Source of the DNA: an uncultured Agathobacter sp.
Lineage (GTDB): Bacteria > Bacillota > Clostridia > Lachnospirales > Lachnospiraceae
Length of the DNA stretch: 54,366 nt
Assembly (NCBI GenBank): GCA_944381555.1
Contig: CALWLL010000058.1
Span: 1-54,366, forward strand
Reading direction: 5' to 3'
Shown here: piece by piece, positions 7,541 to 16,821 of the stretch
Layout of the letters: each line of letters begins with the position of its first letter
Position numbering within the stretch: position 1 is the stretch's first letter
Program-made: the position numbers and the translations under genes
Notes under the pieces: model-generated
Databases searched by the model: none
Seen by the model: only the letters and a program-made list of their open reading frames with translations
What the model was told of the DNA's origin: nothing

Positions 7541-8653
7541 GTGTTAGCAATATTTAATCGAGAAGTAAAGCGGCTCTTAAAGCAGCCGAAAGTGATTTTT
7601 TCAACATTTCTGGTGCCATGTGTATTGATACTTCTGATGATGTGGGTTTTTATGTCAGGAGTGCTGTCACATGAGAAGAAAGCTCTTGCAATTGTAACTA
7701 AGGACAGGGCTTATGTGGAGAAATTTCTTGCAGTAAATGAAGAGTTTGACGGGGTGCTGATATATACAGAGGAAACAGAAGAATTAAAGAAACTGTATGA
7801 CAATGGCAAGACAGACGTGATGCTGGTGCTTGATTTAGAAGAGAAGTCGGCAGAGGTTCGCTATGATGCTACAAAACTAAAATCAGGCGATAACCTGCTG
7901 TTGTCGCAGCAATTGGTAAGGGAACTTGCCATGTATTGCAGCAGTGAAGATTTATATCAAAACTACATAGAACAAAATCCGGAAATTGTAAGGCTGGATA
8001 CAGCATCAGAAAAAGATATATGGGAACAGAACTTAACATCGCTGATTGGAATTTTTTCCATGATATTCGTATTCTTAGTCGGTCAGCCGATGACAACGTT
8101 TTCCATTGATGCGTATGCCGGCGAAAAGGAACGCGGAAGTTATGATTCCATCCGTCTGGCGGGAATTGATATTTGGAAGTTCCTGATTGGAAAAATTCTT
8201 TTTGTAACAGCAATCGGTTTGATTGGCGGTGCATTACAGATTGTGTGCGCGCTGTGTGGACTTGCTTATTTTTCGCCGGAGATGAATGTCTTAAAATATG
8301 TTGGGAATCCGGTAATTTTCTGGAGTACGGTTGTAATTGCCTGTGGAATCAGCCTTATGATTCTTGTGACAGTGATGGTATATCTGTCAACCTATTTTGA
8401 TACGGTAAAGGATGCGGGAATGTATGCAAGCCTCGGAACAATTGCTTTTACGGCATTAACGCAGATTAGCGCGATATCCTCAAGTCCCCTGTGGTCTTAC
8501 ATTCCATTTGCAAATCTGAGTGAGATGTTACTAAAAAGTGCAACAGGAAATTTAGAGATAAGTAAGCTGCTTATTAGCAGTGTGCTTGGAATAACAGTGG
8601 TAGTGATACTTATCTTTTTATCCGTAAAACAGTTAGAGCAGAAAGAACAATAA
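7541..8653 (+). CDS. ABC-2 type permease (NatB-like)
   Basis: A 370-residue permease starting at GTG 7541 behind GGAGAG. It has one membrane segment at residues about 18-38, a large extracytoplasmic domain up to about 165, and a C-terminal block of five segments. The motif 'YAGEKERGSYDSIRLAGID' after the second segment is the coupling helix region typical of NatB/YhaP-like exporters. It precedes the ATPase by 17 bases. A similar permease follows the ATPase, so the exporter probably uses a heterodimer of the two. Confidence 0.88.
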   Translation: MLAIFNREVKRLLKQPKVIFSTFLVPCVLILLMMWVFMSGVLSHEKKALAIVTKDRAYVEKFLAVNEEFDGVLIYTEETEELKKLYDNGKTDVMLVLDLEEKSAEVRYDATKLKSGDNLLLSQQLVRELAMYCSSEDLYQNYIEQNPEIVRLDTASEKDIWEQNLTSLIGIFSMIFVFLVGQPMTTFSIDAYAGEKERGSYDSIRLAGIDIWKFLIGKILFVTAIGLIGGALQIVCALCGLAYFSPEMNVLKYVGNPVIFWSTVVIACGISLMILVTVMVYLSTYFDTVKDAGMYASLGTIAFTALTQISAISSSPLWSYIPFANLSEMLLKSATGNLEISKLLISSVLGITVVVILIFLSVKQLEQKEQ

Positions 8654-8670
8654 GCGGAAAGGTAATAGCA

Positions 8671-9441
8671 ATGATAAGAATAGAAAATGTCACAAAGAAA
8701 TTTAAAGATAAGGAGGCGGTGAAAAACCTCTCCTTTCACATCAGACAGGGTGAAATATTTGCACTTCTTGGACCAAACGGCGCGGGAAAAACTACAACTA
8801 TGAGGATGCTGTCTACGTTGTTAAAAGCAACCTCAGGCGATATCTTTATTCATGGTCTGGACGTGAAAAAAGACGCAACAGAGATTAAGAAAAATATCGC
8901 GTTCTTAACTACGGAGATTCGGCTGGACGGACAGTTTACTCCAAATGAACTGGCAGATTTCTATGGAAATCTCTATGGGATGGACAAGGAAGCGATTCGG
9001 ACGAATAAAGAGAGGTTGTTTACCTATTTTGATATTACACCAATCGCTGATAAGAGATATGAGACTTTTTCGACCGGCATGAAGCAGAAGACGTCTATCG
9101 CGATTTGTCTGCTGCATGATCCTAAGATTATTATTTTTGACGAGCCGACCAATGGACTCGACGTATTGACCCAGAAGCAGGTAGAAGACTTTCTTTTGAT
9201 GGAAAAGGAAAAGGGAAAAACGCTTGTGATTTCTACACATATTCTGGAGGTTGTAGAAGCATTGGCAGACAGAGTCGGAATCATTATTGATGGCAAAAAT
9301 GTGGCGGAAGGAACAATAGAGGAAGTGATTGCTGCAAATGAGGCGAAGGATTTAAGAGAAGCATTTATCAGCCTTTATGAAAGAAACCACGAAATGGAAG
9401 CATCTATTGTAAAAGAGTCAAAAAAGAAAAAGTGGTGGTAA
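8671..9441 (+). CDS. ABC transporter ATP-binding protein (NatA-like)
   Basis: A complete 256-residue ATPase. Walker A is GPNGAGKTT at about residues 35-43. The signature reads FSTGMKQKTSIA, the form seen in NatA and related exporter ATPases in place of LSGGQ. Walker B is IIIFDEPTNGLD and the switch histidine is in STHIL. It lies between two ABC-2 permeases, so it should power that exporter. NatA/NatB family members export Na+ or antimicrobial compounds; the substrate here is not evident. The last residues are basic (SKKKKWW). Confidence 0.92.
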   Translation: MIRIENVTKKFKDKEAVKNLSFHIRQGEIFALLGPNGAGKTTTMRMLSTLLKATSGDIFIHGLDVKKDATEIKKNIAFLTTEIRLDGQFTPNELADFYGNLYGMDKEAIRTNKERLFTYFDITPIADKRYETFSTGMKQKTSIAICLLHDPKIIIFDEPTNGLDVLTQKQVEDFLLMEKEKGKTLVISTHILEVVEALADRVGIIIDGKNVAEGTIEEVIAANEAKDLREAFISLYERNHEMEASIVKESKKKKWW

Positions 9442-9442
9442 G

Positions 9443-10579
9443 ATGAAAGTAGTCTGGACTTTTGTAAAACATGAGATTTTTAAAGTAATAAAAAATAAAA
9501 AAATGTTGTTTTCCATCTTTGTCATGCCGATTCTGCTCGTAGCATTTTCACTTGGACTGACGTCTATGCAGTTGGAGAGAGAGGCTCATGCAGACACCTA
9601 CCGGGTATGCTTCTTTAACGCGCAGATACGGGAGGAGAGCCACGATATGAGCGGGGTTATTCTCCAATTGGAAAACGGCTCGAAGGAAGAATACGCTGCA
9701 TTTTTGGAAGATAAGCAGGTAAATTTAGATGAAATTTTTGTGGAATTCATGGAAACCGGTGTAAATGTGTATTATAATTCATTAGATGGTGCTGTGGAAT
9801 CGCTGCTTCCAAATATTGAAGAATATATGATAAAGCCATATATGGAGGCTGCATATGCAGCAGGTCAGGGCGCAGGTGTGGAACACTTTGCTTTAGAGGT
9901 GGTAGACACCAGTGATGAAATGGAACGAAAGAATTTGTCGCTTTCCTTTATGCTTCCGTATCTGCTCCAGATTATTCTGTTTATGAATCTGGTAAGTGTC
10001 GTGGGCGATACCTTTGCAGGAGAAAAGGAGCGTGGGATTCTTGCAAAGCAGGTACTTACGCCGATAAGCACCAACCAGCTCATTTTCGGGAAACTGCTTG
10101 GAAGTACGCTTGTTGGAGTGTCTTCAAGTGTGATATACTTTGTGATACTGACGCTTGGAGACTGGATTTCGCTGAAGGCAACAGGGAAAGCAGCTATGGG
10201 AATCGTGAGAGCAGCTCTTGGAGCTGGTCAGATAGTTGTTATGCTAATCGGTTTTGCCTTTTTATCTCTGGTATTTGTTGCGGCAATTGTACTAGCCAGT
10301 TGTTTTGCAAAAACGGTAAAAGAAGCTACGAATCTGTCCATGATAGTATATTACATCGTGATTGTAGCAGCAGTAGCGTCGGCTTTTCAGATGGGAGAGG
10401 CGCCAATCATTTCCTATGCGATTCCAATTTATAATTTCTCACTGTTTATGAGCAATGTGCTCAGTGGAACTGCAACCCTGATAAATGGTTTGGTTACGGC
10501 AGCCTCTTTATTTGTTACATTTCTTATATTAGTGGCTGCAAGTGTAATGAATTTTAGCGGAGAAAAAGCAATTAACTAA
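9443..10579 (+). CDS. ABC-2 type permease (NatB-like), second subunit
   Basis: A 378-residue permease that starts one base after the ATPase stop, so translation is probably coupled. One membrane segment lies near residues 22-42. A large external domain (about 45-170) follows, then five or six segments. 'FAGEKERGILAKQVLTPISTNQLIFGK' is the conserved cytoplasmic element of NatB-type permeases and matches the equivalent motif of the first permease. The two permeases share their layout but are clearly diverged. Confidence 0.88.
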   Translation: MKVVWTFVKHEIFKVIKNKKMLFSIFVMPILLVAFSLGLTSMQLEREAHADTYRVCFFNAQIREESHDMSGVILQLENGSKEEYAAFLEDKQVNLDEIFVEFMETGVNVYYNSLDGAVESLLPNIEEYMIKPYMEAAYAAGQGAGVEHFALEVVDTSDEMERKNLSLSFMLPYLLQIILFMNLVSVVGDTFAGEKERGILAKQVLTPISTNQLIFGKLLGSTLVGVSSSVIYFVILTLGDWISLKATGKAAMGIVRAALGAGQIVVMLIGFAFLSLVFVAAIVLASCFAKTVKEATNLSMIVYYIVIVAAVASAFQMGEAPIISYAIPIYNFSLFMSNVLSGTATLINGLVTAASLFVTFLILVAASVMNFSGEKAIN

Positions 10580-10593
10580 CATTGGAGTATGGA

Positions 10594-11088
10594 ATGGAAA
10601 TCAGAAAAACCCGGATTGATGAGTTAGATAAGGTAATGGAGATATACAAAAGAGCCCGTAAATTCATGGCGGAGCATGAGAATCCAAACCAGTGGGGAAA
10701 TAACAAGCCCTCCGGGGAACAGGTAAAGCAGGATATTCTTTCGGGCAAAAGCTATGTGTGTGTGGAAAACGGTGAGCCTGTGGCGGTGTTTTACTATGCA
10801 CATGAGGCAGACCCGGCATATCAGCAGATCTATGAAGGACAATGGCTCAATGGGGAAGAATATGCAGTGGTGCATCGCATTGCTTCGGCCGGAAGCGTAA
10901 AGGGAGCCGGTTCTTTTTGTATGCAATGGGCATGTTCGCACTCATCGAATGTAAAGATTGATACGCACAAAGATAATTATGTTATGCAGAATATGCTCAA
11001 AAAATGCGGATTTGTGCATTGCGGAACCATATATTTAGAAGATGGAGAAAAAAGGCTGGCATTTCAAAAAGTATGCCGCGAAGAATAG
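10594..11088 (+). CDS. GNAT family N-acetyltransferase
   Basis: A 164-residue GNAT of the type that starts 'MEIRKTRIDELDKVMEIYKRAR'. Start 10594 has GGAG six bases before it; a TTG at 10582 would add four residues. The acetyl-CoA loop is weak and non-canonical (HRIASAGSVKGAGSF), followed by 'SNVKIDTHKDNYVMQNMLKKCGFVHCGTIY', a standard GNAT C-terminal half. The gene lies 14 bases after the second permease and 15 before the ABC-F gene, so it appears to be part of the same operon. Confidence 0.85.
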   Translation: MEIRKTRIDELDKVMEIYKRARKFMAEHENPNQWGNNKPSGEQVKQDILSGKSYVCVENGEPVAVFYYAHEADPAYQQIYEGQWLNGEEYAVVHRIASAGSVKGAGSFCMQWACSHSSNVKIDTHKDNYVMQNMLKKCGFVHCGTIYLEDGEKRLAFQKVCREE

Positions 11089-11103
11089 TTGGGAGAAAGA
11101 TAA

Positions 11104-12870
11104 ATGATTAAGGTAGAAAAACTATCCTATGCTTTTCCGGAAAAAGACTTATATAAAGAAGTTTCTTTTACCATTGAGGACGGGCAGCATTGCGTACTGA
11201 TTGGAAGCAACGGGACAGGAAAGACAACGCTTGTGGATATTCTGCTGCATGACGGCAAATATTTATATGACGGCAAGATAATTCGGGATGTAAACGGGCG
11301 TTATGGATTTACCAGTCAGTTTGACAGACAGGAAAAAGAACGGGATGTGACGGTATTTGAATTTCTTGCAGAAGACTTTGTGAAGCTGCAAAGGGACATG
11401 GAAGAGGTCTGCAAAGAGATGGAAACCGCAGAAAACATTGATATTCTTATGGAGCGTTACCAAAGCATTTTAGATGAATCCATGTCAATGGATGCAGACA
11501 ATTTTGAGAGTAATATCCGTAAAGAACTGAAGGTGGCTGGTTTACAGAATCTCGAAACGCTTAAGCTGTCTGAAATTAGCGGCGGAGAGTATAAGCTGCT
11601 TCAGGTAATTAAGCAGATTCTTCGTATGCCATCCATTCTTGTCATGGATGAACCGGACGTATTTTTGGATTTTGAAAACCTAAACGGATTAAGGGATCTG
11701 ATTAACTCATACAAAGGAACGATTCTTGCGATTACGCATAACAGATATTTGCTCTGGCATTGCTTTAACAAAATTCTGCATTTAGAGGATTGTGATATTC
11801 AGGAATTTGATGGAAACTTTATGGAATATAATTTTTCCCTTCTTGCCAAGAAAATCGAATTGCAGGAGCAGGCGGCGAAGGAGCAGGCGGAGATTGAACG
11901 AAACCAGAAAATCGTGGACAAGCTTCGAGTGAATGCTACGCGTGTTACCAGTGCCTCGAGAGGAAAAGCGCTTCATGCAAGAGTATCGTATCTGGAACGG
12001 TTAGAGGCAAGACGTATCAAAGCTCCTTTTGTAAATCTAAGACAGCCGAAGATTGTGCTGCCGGAAGTTTTGGAAGAAGTACAGCAGCCGGATGGGGATA
12101 TACCGGAGGCGAAGAAAACCATTCTTAAAATAGAGGGGTATACCGTAGTCTATGATGAAGTGCTTCTTGAAAATGTAAGTTTTGAGTTAAAAGAAGGCGA
12201 AAAGGTGGCAATTGTCGGACCGAATGGAACGGGAAAGACAACGCTGCTTCGGGATATTTATAAAAATAGCAGTCCGTTCATTTCGCTTGACGCAGAAGCA
12301 AAAGTGGGGTTTTTATCACAGATTCATGGAGAGATGCTGCATGAGGAAAATACTATCTATGAGGAATTTGAAGCGTTAGGTTTTGAAAACCACGCGCAGA
12401 TTGCGGAATATTTAAAGGATTATTATTTCGATGCAGATATGCTAAAGAGCAGAATTGAGGCGCTTTCCGGTGGAGAGAAAAACCTCTTGCAGTTGGCAAA
12501 GATTGCAGTAAGCGATGCAAATCTGCTGCTTTTGGACGAGCCAACCAGCCACTTAGATACTTATTCACAGATTGCTCTGGAAAAAGCAATTGCAGAGTAT
12601 AAGGGAACGGTTCTTATGGTATCCCATGATTTCTATACAATTGCAAACTGTGCAGATTATGTGCTGTTTGTGGAGGATAAAACTGTCCGTAAGATGCGCA
12701 TCCGTTCTTTCCGCAGGATGATTTATGAAAATCATTTTGATAAGGATTATCTGGAGCATGAACAGAAGAGAAAAGAATTAGAGACGCGTATCGAAAATCT
12801 TTTAAAGAATAAAGAGTATGAAAACGCGAAAAAGCTGTGTGAGGAATTAGAGCGTTTATTGATAAAATAA
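11104..12870 (+). CDS. ABC-F family ATPase
   Basis: A 588-residue protein with two ABC domains and no membrane segments. Domain 1: Walker A GSNGTGKTT near residue 35, signature ISGGEYKLL, and a less usual Walker B, LVMDEPDVFLDFENL. Domain 2: Walker A GPNGTGKTT, signature LSGGEKNLLQ, LLLDEPTSHLD and VSHD. The linker contains 'VTSASRGKALHARVSYLERL', the P-site tRNA interaction region in this family, and a charged helical tail of about 60 residues ends the protein. It probably acts on the ribosome; whether it gives drug resistance or acts as a translation factor is open. It is the last gene of the cluster and is followed by a strong terminator. Confidence 0.85.
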   Translation: MIKVEKLSYAFPEKDLYKEVSFTIEDGQHCVLIGSNGTGKTTLVDILLHDGKYLYDGKIIRDVNGRYGFTSQFDRQEKERDVTVFEFLAEDFVKLQRDMEEVCKEMETAENIDILMERYQSILDESMSMDADNFESNIRKELKVAGLQNLETLKLSEISGGEYKLLQVIKQILRMPSILVMDEPDVFLDFENLNGLRDLINSYKGTILAITHNRYLLWHCFNKILHLEDCDIQEFDGNFMEYNFSLLAKKIELQEQAAKEQAEIERNQKIVDKLRVNATRVTSASRGKALHARVSYLERLEARRIKAPFVNLRQPKIVLPEVLEEVQQPDGDIPEAKKTILKIEGYTVVYDEVLLENVSFELKEGEKVAIVGPNGTGKTTLLRDIYKNSSPFISLDAEAKVGFLSQIHGEMLHEENTIYEEFEALGFENHAQIAEYLKDYYFDADMLKSRIEALSGGEKNLLQLAKIAVSDANLLLLDEPTSHLDTYSQIALEKAIAEYKGTVLMVSHDFYTIANCADYVLFVEDKTVRKMRIRSFRRMIYENHFDKDYLEHEQKRKELETRIENLLKNKEYENAKKLCEELERLLIK

Positions 12871-12920
12871 ATGGCATTTTCGCACGTTAATGTGCGCAGT
12901 ATTTCCCATGATATAAAAAT

Positions 12921-12967
12921 AAGCCCCTTTTATCAGGCATCCGGACTGATAAAAGGGGTTTGATTTT
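12921..12967 (+). terminator. Bidirectional terminator between convergent genes
   Basis: AGCCCCTTTTATCAG and CTGATAAAAGGGGTT pair over about 15 bp around a nine-base loop. T-rich tracts follow on both strands. It separates the plus-strand ABC-F gene from minus-strand pepF. Confidence 0.93.
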
Positions 12968-14723
12968 ATTTTACAAGACGTTTATATTCTTCGATAGCTT
13001 CATCATAGGAATGTAAGCTCATCAGCCAGAATTCCTTCTTGGTCAAGTCAATATCGCAGATTTTTGCAACATCTTCTACGCTTCTGACAGGTGTTTCCTT
13101 TAACATATAGTTATATTTTTCGAGGAATGCAGAGCCTTCCTGACGGAATTTTGCATATAATCCCCGGGCAAATAAACCGCCGAATGCATATGGGAAGTTG
13201 TAGAAGCCTAAGTCTGCGCTATAATAGTGGCTCTTGCATACCCACATATATGGGTGAAGAACTTCATGGTCAAGTCCGTCGCCATAAGCTTCTTTCTGGG
13301 CTTCCAACATAATACTGCATAATTCGTCTGCAAACATGAACTTGTTTGAACGGTTTTCCACTACTTTAGATTCAAATAAGAATCTAGAGTAGATGTCGCA
13401 GATAATCTGTGTTACATCGCTTAACTGACCTTCTAACAGCGCAAGTTTCTCTTCGTCATTTGCTGCATGTGCAATGGCATAGTTTACAACGATATTTTCA
13501 TTGAAAGTGGAAGCAGTTTCTGCAACAGGCATGGAGTAACTCATATTAAGAGGTCTGTTATCAAAAATCATAAAGTCATGGTATCCATGTCCTAATTCGT
13601 GGGCTAATGTGACAACATCACTCATAGAACCGTCGAAGTTGGTAAGGATACGAAATTCCTTCTCGGTTTCTAAGCCCGCACAGAACGCACCGCCGACTTT
13701 TCCTTCGCGCGGGAAGAAATCAATCCAGTTTTCTTCGAAGGCCCGGTCGGTAATCTCTGCCAGACGAGGGTTTTCTGCTTTAAAAATGTTCATAAGGTAC
13801 GCCTTCGCCTCTGCTACGGTGTATTTCTTATCGCTTTTTCCCATTGGTGCGAAAAGCTCATACCAAGGAAGTCCGTTTTTATATCCTAAGCTTTCGGCTT
13901 TGGCTCTTAAATAGCTGTGGAAAGAAGGCATATATTCTTTCATGGCTTCTAAGAGTGCGTTTAATGTTTCGCTCTGCATTTTGGATTTGAATAAGACCTT
14001 ATCCAATGGAGAAGCGTGGCCGCGCAGTTTGCATTCAGATAAGTCCTGCATTTTAATGCTGTTTAATGAGAATGCAACGGCATCTTTAATCTTATCATAC
14101 GCAGCTATTTCCGCCTCATAAGCACTTTTACGAACTGCCGGATCAGCGTCATAAGCCATGTTGCGGATGGCAGAGAGCGTGGTAGTTTCCCCTTTGTAGT
14201 CTACTTTTACAGAGGATGTAAGATAACCCTGCAAATCACTCCATGCATTTGCGCCGCTGATATCCATTGCGCCAAGCGCGGTTTCCACTTCTTCACTGAG
14301 AAGATATTTCGCTGATTTTTGAAGTTCATGGAGATAGTAAGAGTAATCGCATAGCATTTCGTCATCACCAATGACTGCATCAAGGTCAGCAATGTTGGAA
14401 AGATATTTCTCAATTGCAGTTGCATATGGTATGGTATCGTTGTGTTTCTGGATGATGCGTCCTAAGCAGGATACGCTTTCACCGTCGTTGGTATCCGCGC
14501 TCTGGCGAAGAGAACAGTATCCGGCAAGTCTTGAGAGAATTTTGTTGTAATCCTCTAACAAAGATAAGCATTCCTTGGCTGTTGTGCGTTCGTCTTTTGT
14601 TCCAAGTACGGCTGCAGTTTCTTTAAATTTCTTTACATACGCATCAATCTGATGGAATTCGTCTGTGAATTTTGGATCGTCTAATCCGGTATAAAGTACG
14701 TCTAATGACCATTTGTCATACAT
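12966..14723 (-). CDS. pepF: Oligoendopeptidase F (M3B metallopeptidase)
   Basis: A 585-residue cytoplasmic zinc peptidase of near-standard length for PepF (about 600). The zinc motif HExxH is seen as HELGHGYHD near residue 375. The downstream glutamate is expected in the stretch 'MPVAETASTFNE', where the third zinc ligand of the M3 family lies. The enzyme cuts peptides of about 7-17 residues and helps recycle peptides or mature signals. The start has GAAAGGACG upstream. It stands alone between a bidirectional terminator and a divergent promoter region. Confidence 0.93.
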   Translation of the reverse strand: MYDKWSLDVLYTGLDDPKFTDEFHQIDAYVKKFKETAAVLGTKDERTTAKECLSLLEDYNKILSRLAGYCSLRQSADTNDGESVSCLGRIIQKHNDTIPYATAIEKYLSNIADLDAVIGDDEMLCDYSYYLHELQKSAKYLLSEEVETALGAMDISGANAWSDLQGYLTSSVKVDYKGETTTLSAIRNMAYDADPAVRKSAYEAEIAAYDKIKDAVAFSLNSIKMQDLSECKLRGHASPLDKVLFKSKMQSETLNALLEAMKEYMPSFHSYLRAKAESLGYKNGLPWYELFAPMGKSDKKYTVAEAKAYLMNIFKAENPRLAEITDRAFEENWIDFFPREGKVGGAFCAGLETEKEFRILTNFDGSMSDVVTLAHELGHGYHDFMIFDNRPLNMSYSMPVAETASTFNENIVVNYAIAHAANDEEKLALLEGQLSDVTQIICDIYSRFLFESKVVENRSNKFMFADELCSIMLEAQKEAYGDGLDHEVLHPYMWVCKSHYYSADLGFYNFPYAFGGLFARGLYAKFRQEGSAFLEKYNYMLKETPVRSVEDVAKICDIDLTKKEFWLMSLHSYDEAIEEYKRLVK

Positions 14724-14814
14724 ATTTTTTTCGTCCTTTCTTAAGTAACATTATATAATAAATAATTATAATACATTATTTAATGTGCAACAATACTGAT
14801 ATTTTGTATTTCAA

Positions 14815-14837
14815 TAAACGCGATTCTATACTATAAT
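14815..14837 (+). promoter_or_regulatory. Promoter of the methyltransferase-CapA-debranching operon
   Basis: TATAAT at 14832-14837 has a weak -35 (TTTCAA, 17 bases upstream at about 14809-14814). The GTG start follows 40 bases later. Confidence 0.5.
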
Positions 14838-14876
14838 AAATCTGTGTGAAAATTTAAGAAAGAAGATAATTTATCA

Positions 14877-15665
14877 GTGACAGAACTAGAGTTATATTAT
14901 AATAAATTTAACGAAGAGAAGCGTTTGGATTCCAGACATGGACAGGTAGAGTTTATTACCTCTATGAAATACATCCACAAATATCTGGAGAGAATGGAGC
15001 AGGATAAGACAAGAGAGCAGATAAGGATTCTGGATGTAGGTGCGGCAACGGGAAGATACAGTGTGCCGTTGGCAGAAGAAGGCTATGATGTTACGGCGGT
15101 AGAGCTGGTGAAGCATAATCTGGCCCGTCTAAAGGCAAAGGGAAGCAATGTAAAAGCCTATCAGGGAAACGCCATGAAGCTGCGGCGGTTTGAGGACAAT
15201 GCCTTTGATGTGGTACTGCTTTTTGGCCCTTTGTATCATCTGCATGAAAGAACAGAAAAATTAAAGGCGCTTTGCGAAGCAAAACGTGTGGTAAGACCGG
15301 GCGGAATTATTTTTGCAGCATATATTATGAATGAGTACAGTGTTATAACATATGCCTTCAAAGAAAAACATATTCTGGAGGGCATAAAAAACAAAATGCT
15401 GGATGAAAACTTTCATTGTACCAAAAGCGCGAATGAGTTATACAGCTTTGTGCGGACAGAGGATATAGAGTCCCTTAATGCGGAAGCCGGATTAAAACGG
15501 ATACAGGTTGTTGCGGCAGATGGTGCGGCGAATTATATCCGTCCGTTTTTGAACGCATTAGACGAAGAAGAATTCCGGTATTTTATTCAGTATCATCTTG
15601 CAACCTGTGAGCGTGCGGATTTGCTGGGGGCAAGCGGCCATCTTGTGGATATTTTACAGAAATAG
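14877..15665 (+). CDS. Class I SAM-dependent methyltransferase
   Basis: A 262-residue protein that starts at GTG 14877 after an AAGAAAGAAG purine tract. Motif I is ILDVGAATGRYSVPLA (about residues 44-59) with the acidic residue in VTAVEL closing the SAM pocket. 'FDVVLLFGPLYHL' is motif II and 'VRPGGIIFAAY' motif III. This is the generic Methyltransf_11/25 fold; the FGPLYHL wording is common in clostridial members of unknown substrate. The C-terminal third is a separate helical part. It lies 13 bases upstream of the CapA-like gene and is probably cotranscribed. Confidence 0.85.
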   Translation: MTELELYYNKFNEEKRLDSRHGQVEFITSMKYIHKYLERMEQDKTREQIRILDVGAATGRYSVPLAEEGYDVTAVELVKHNLARLKAKGSNVKAYQGNAMKLRRFEDNAFDVVLLFGPLYHLHERTEKLKALCEAKRVVRPGGIIFAAYIMNEYSVITYAFKEKHILEGIKNKMLDENFHCTKSANELYSFVRTEDIESLNAEAGLKRIQVVAADGAANYIRPFLNALDEEEFRYFIQYHLATCERADLLGASGHLVDILQK

Positions 15666-15678
15666 ATAGGAGCTACAT

Positions 15679-16809
15679 ATGAAAAAGAATAGGATAAAGA
15701 TACCAATAGTTCTGTTTGCGGCATTACTTCTTACAGGCTGCGGCGATGCAGCGGCCGAAGGTACGGAGGAAAGCAGTAAGCAGATATCACAAAGCATAAC
15801 GGAAGAAACGGAAAGCCATACTGTTACAGAGGAGGAGTCTGTTACGGAAACAGAGCCGGTAGTTACAACATTTACCATTACTGCGGTAGGGGATTGCGCG
15901 ATTGGCGCGCTTCAGACGCATGGATATACAGGTTCCTTTCATCAGTATTATGATGAAAATGGAGAGGACTACTTTTTTGAAAATTTCAGGGAAGTATTTG
16001 AAGCAGATGATTTAACATTAGCAAATCTGGAATGTGTGCTTACGGATGAAACAGAGCGCGTGGAAAAGACGTTTAATATTAAAGGACATCCGGAGTATGT
16101 TGGAATCTTAGCCAGCAGCTCTGTAGAGGCGTGCTCATTGGGCAATAATCATACGCAGGATTATGGAACGGCAAGCCTGACAGATACACAGGAAGCATTA
16201 ACGGAGGCCGGTGTACTGTATGCGTATAACGATACGGTGGCATATTATACAACAGAGGATGGAATTAAGGTTGCGATGCTGTCAGCAAACCTTCTGTCAG
16301 AGGAGAATGAACGGTATTTATTAGAAGGAATTGAAAAAGCACGTCAGGAGGGCGCGGACGTTATCATTGCAAGCTGTCACTGGGGGATTGAGCGCGATTA
16401 TTATCCGACGGACTACCAGCAGGAGACGGCGCACAGGCTCATTGACGCGGGTGTGGATTTGGTAATCGGACACCATCCTCATGTATTGCAGGGAATAGAA
16501 TATTATAAGGGCAAAATGATCTGCTACAGTCTGGGCAATTTCTGCTTTGGGGCAAACCGCAACCCAAGTGATAAAAATACCATTGTCTTTCAGCAGACAT
16601 TTACCTTTGTAGATGGAGAAGTGCAGGATGATGTAGAGGCAAGAATTATTCCAAGCCGTCTCAGCGGCAAGAATAATTCTAATAACTATCAGCCTGTTAT
16701 CGCAGCGGGGGAGCAGGCCTTGGACATCATAGATAAAATGAACGAATATTCCTCACCATACAGTGAAATTTCTTTTGATAAAGAAGGAAATCTAATTATT
16801 AATGAATAA
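15679..16809 (+). CDS. CapA-family lipoprotein (metallophosphoesterase-like)
   Basis: A 376-residue lipoprotein. The N-terminus has basic residues, a hydrophobic stretch and the lipobox LLTGC, followed by a Thr/Glu/Ser-rich linker to about residue 60. The CapA/PGA_cap domain then starts with 'ITAVGDCAIG', has 'LANLECVLTD', 'SLGNNHTQDYG', 'ASCHWGIERDY' and 'VIGHHPHVLQGIEYYKGK', all family hallmarks with likely metal-binding Asp, Asn and His. CapA-like proteins take part in poly-gamma-glutamate export or cell-wall phosphoester chemistry. No other capsule genes are nearby, so the role stays open. Confidence 0.88.
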   Translation: MKKNRIKIPIVLFAALLLTGCGDAAAEGTEESSKQISQSITEETESHTVTEEESVTETEPVVTTFTITAVGDCAIGALQTHGYTGSFHQYYDENGEDYFFENFREVFEADDLTLANLECVLTDETERVEKTFNIKGHPEYVGILASSSVEACSLGNNHTQDYGTASLTDTQEALTEAGVLYAYNDTVAYYTTEDGIKVAMLSANLLSEENERYLLEGIEKARQEGADVIIASCHWGIERDYYPTDYQQETAHRLIDAGVDLVIGHHPHVLQGIEYYKGKMICYSLGNFCFGANRNPSDKNTIVFQQTFTFVDGEVQDDVEARIIPSRLSGKNNSNNYQPVIAAGEQALDIIDKMNEYSSPYSEISFDKEGNLIINE

Positions 16810-16821
16810 GAGGTAACTGGG

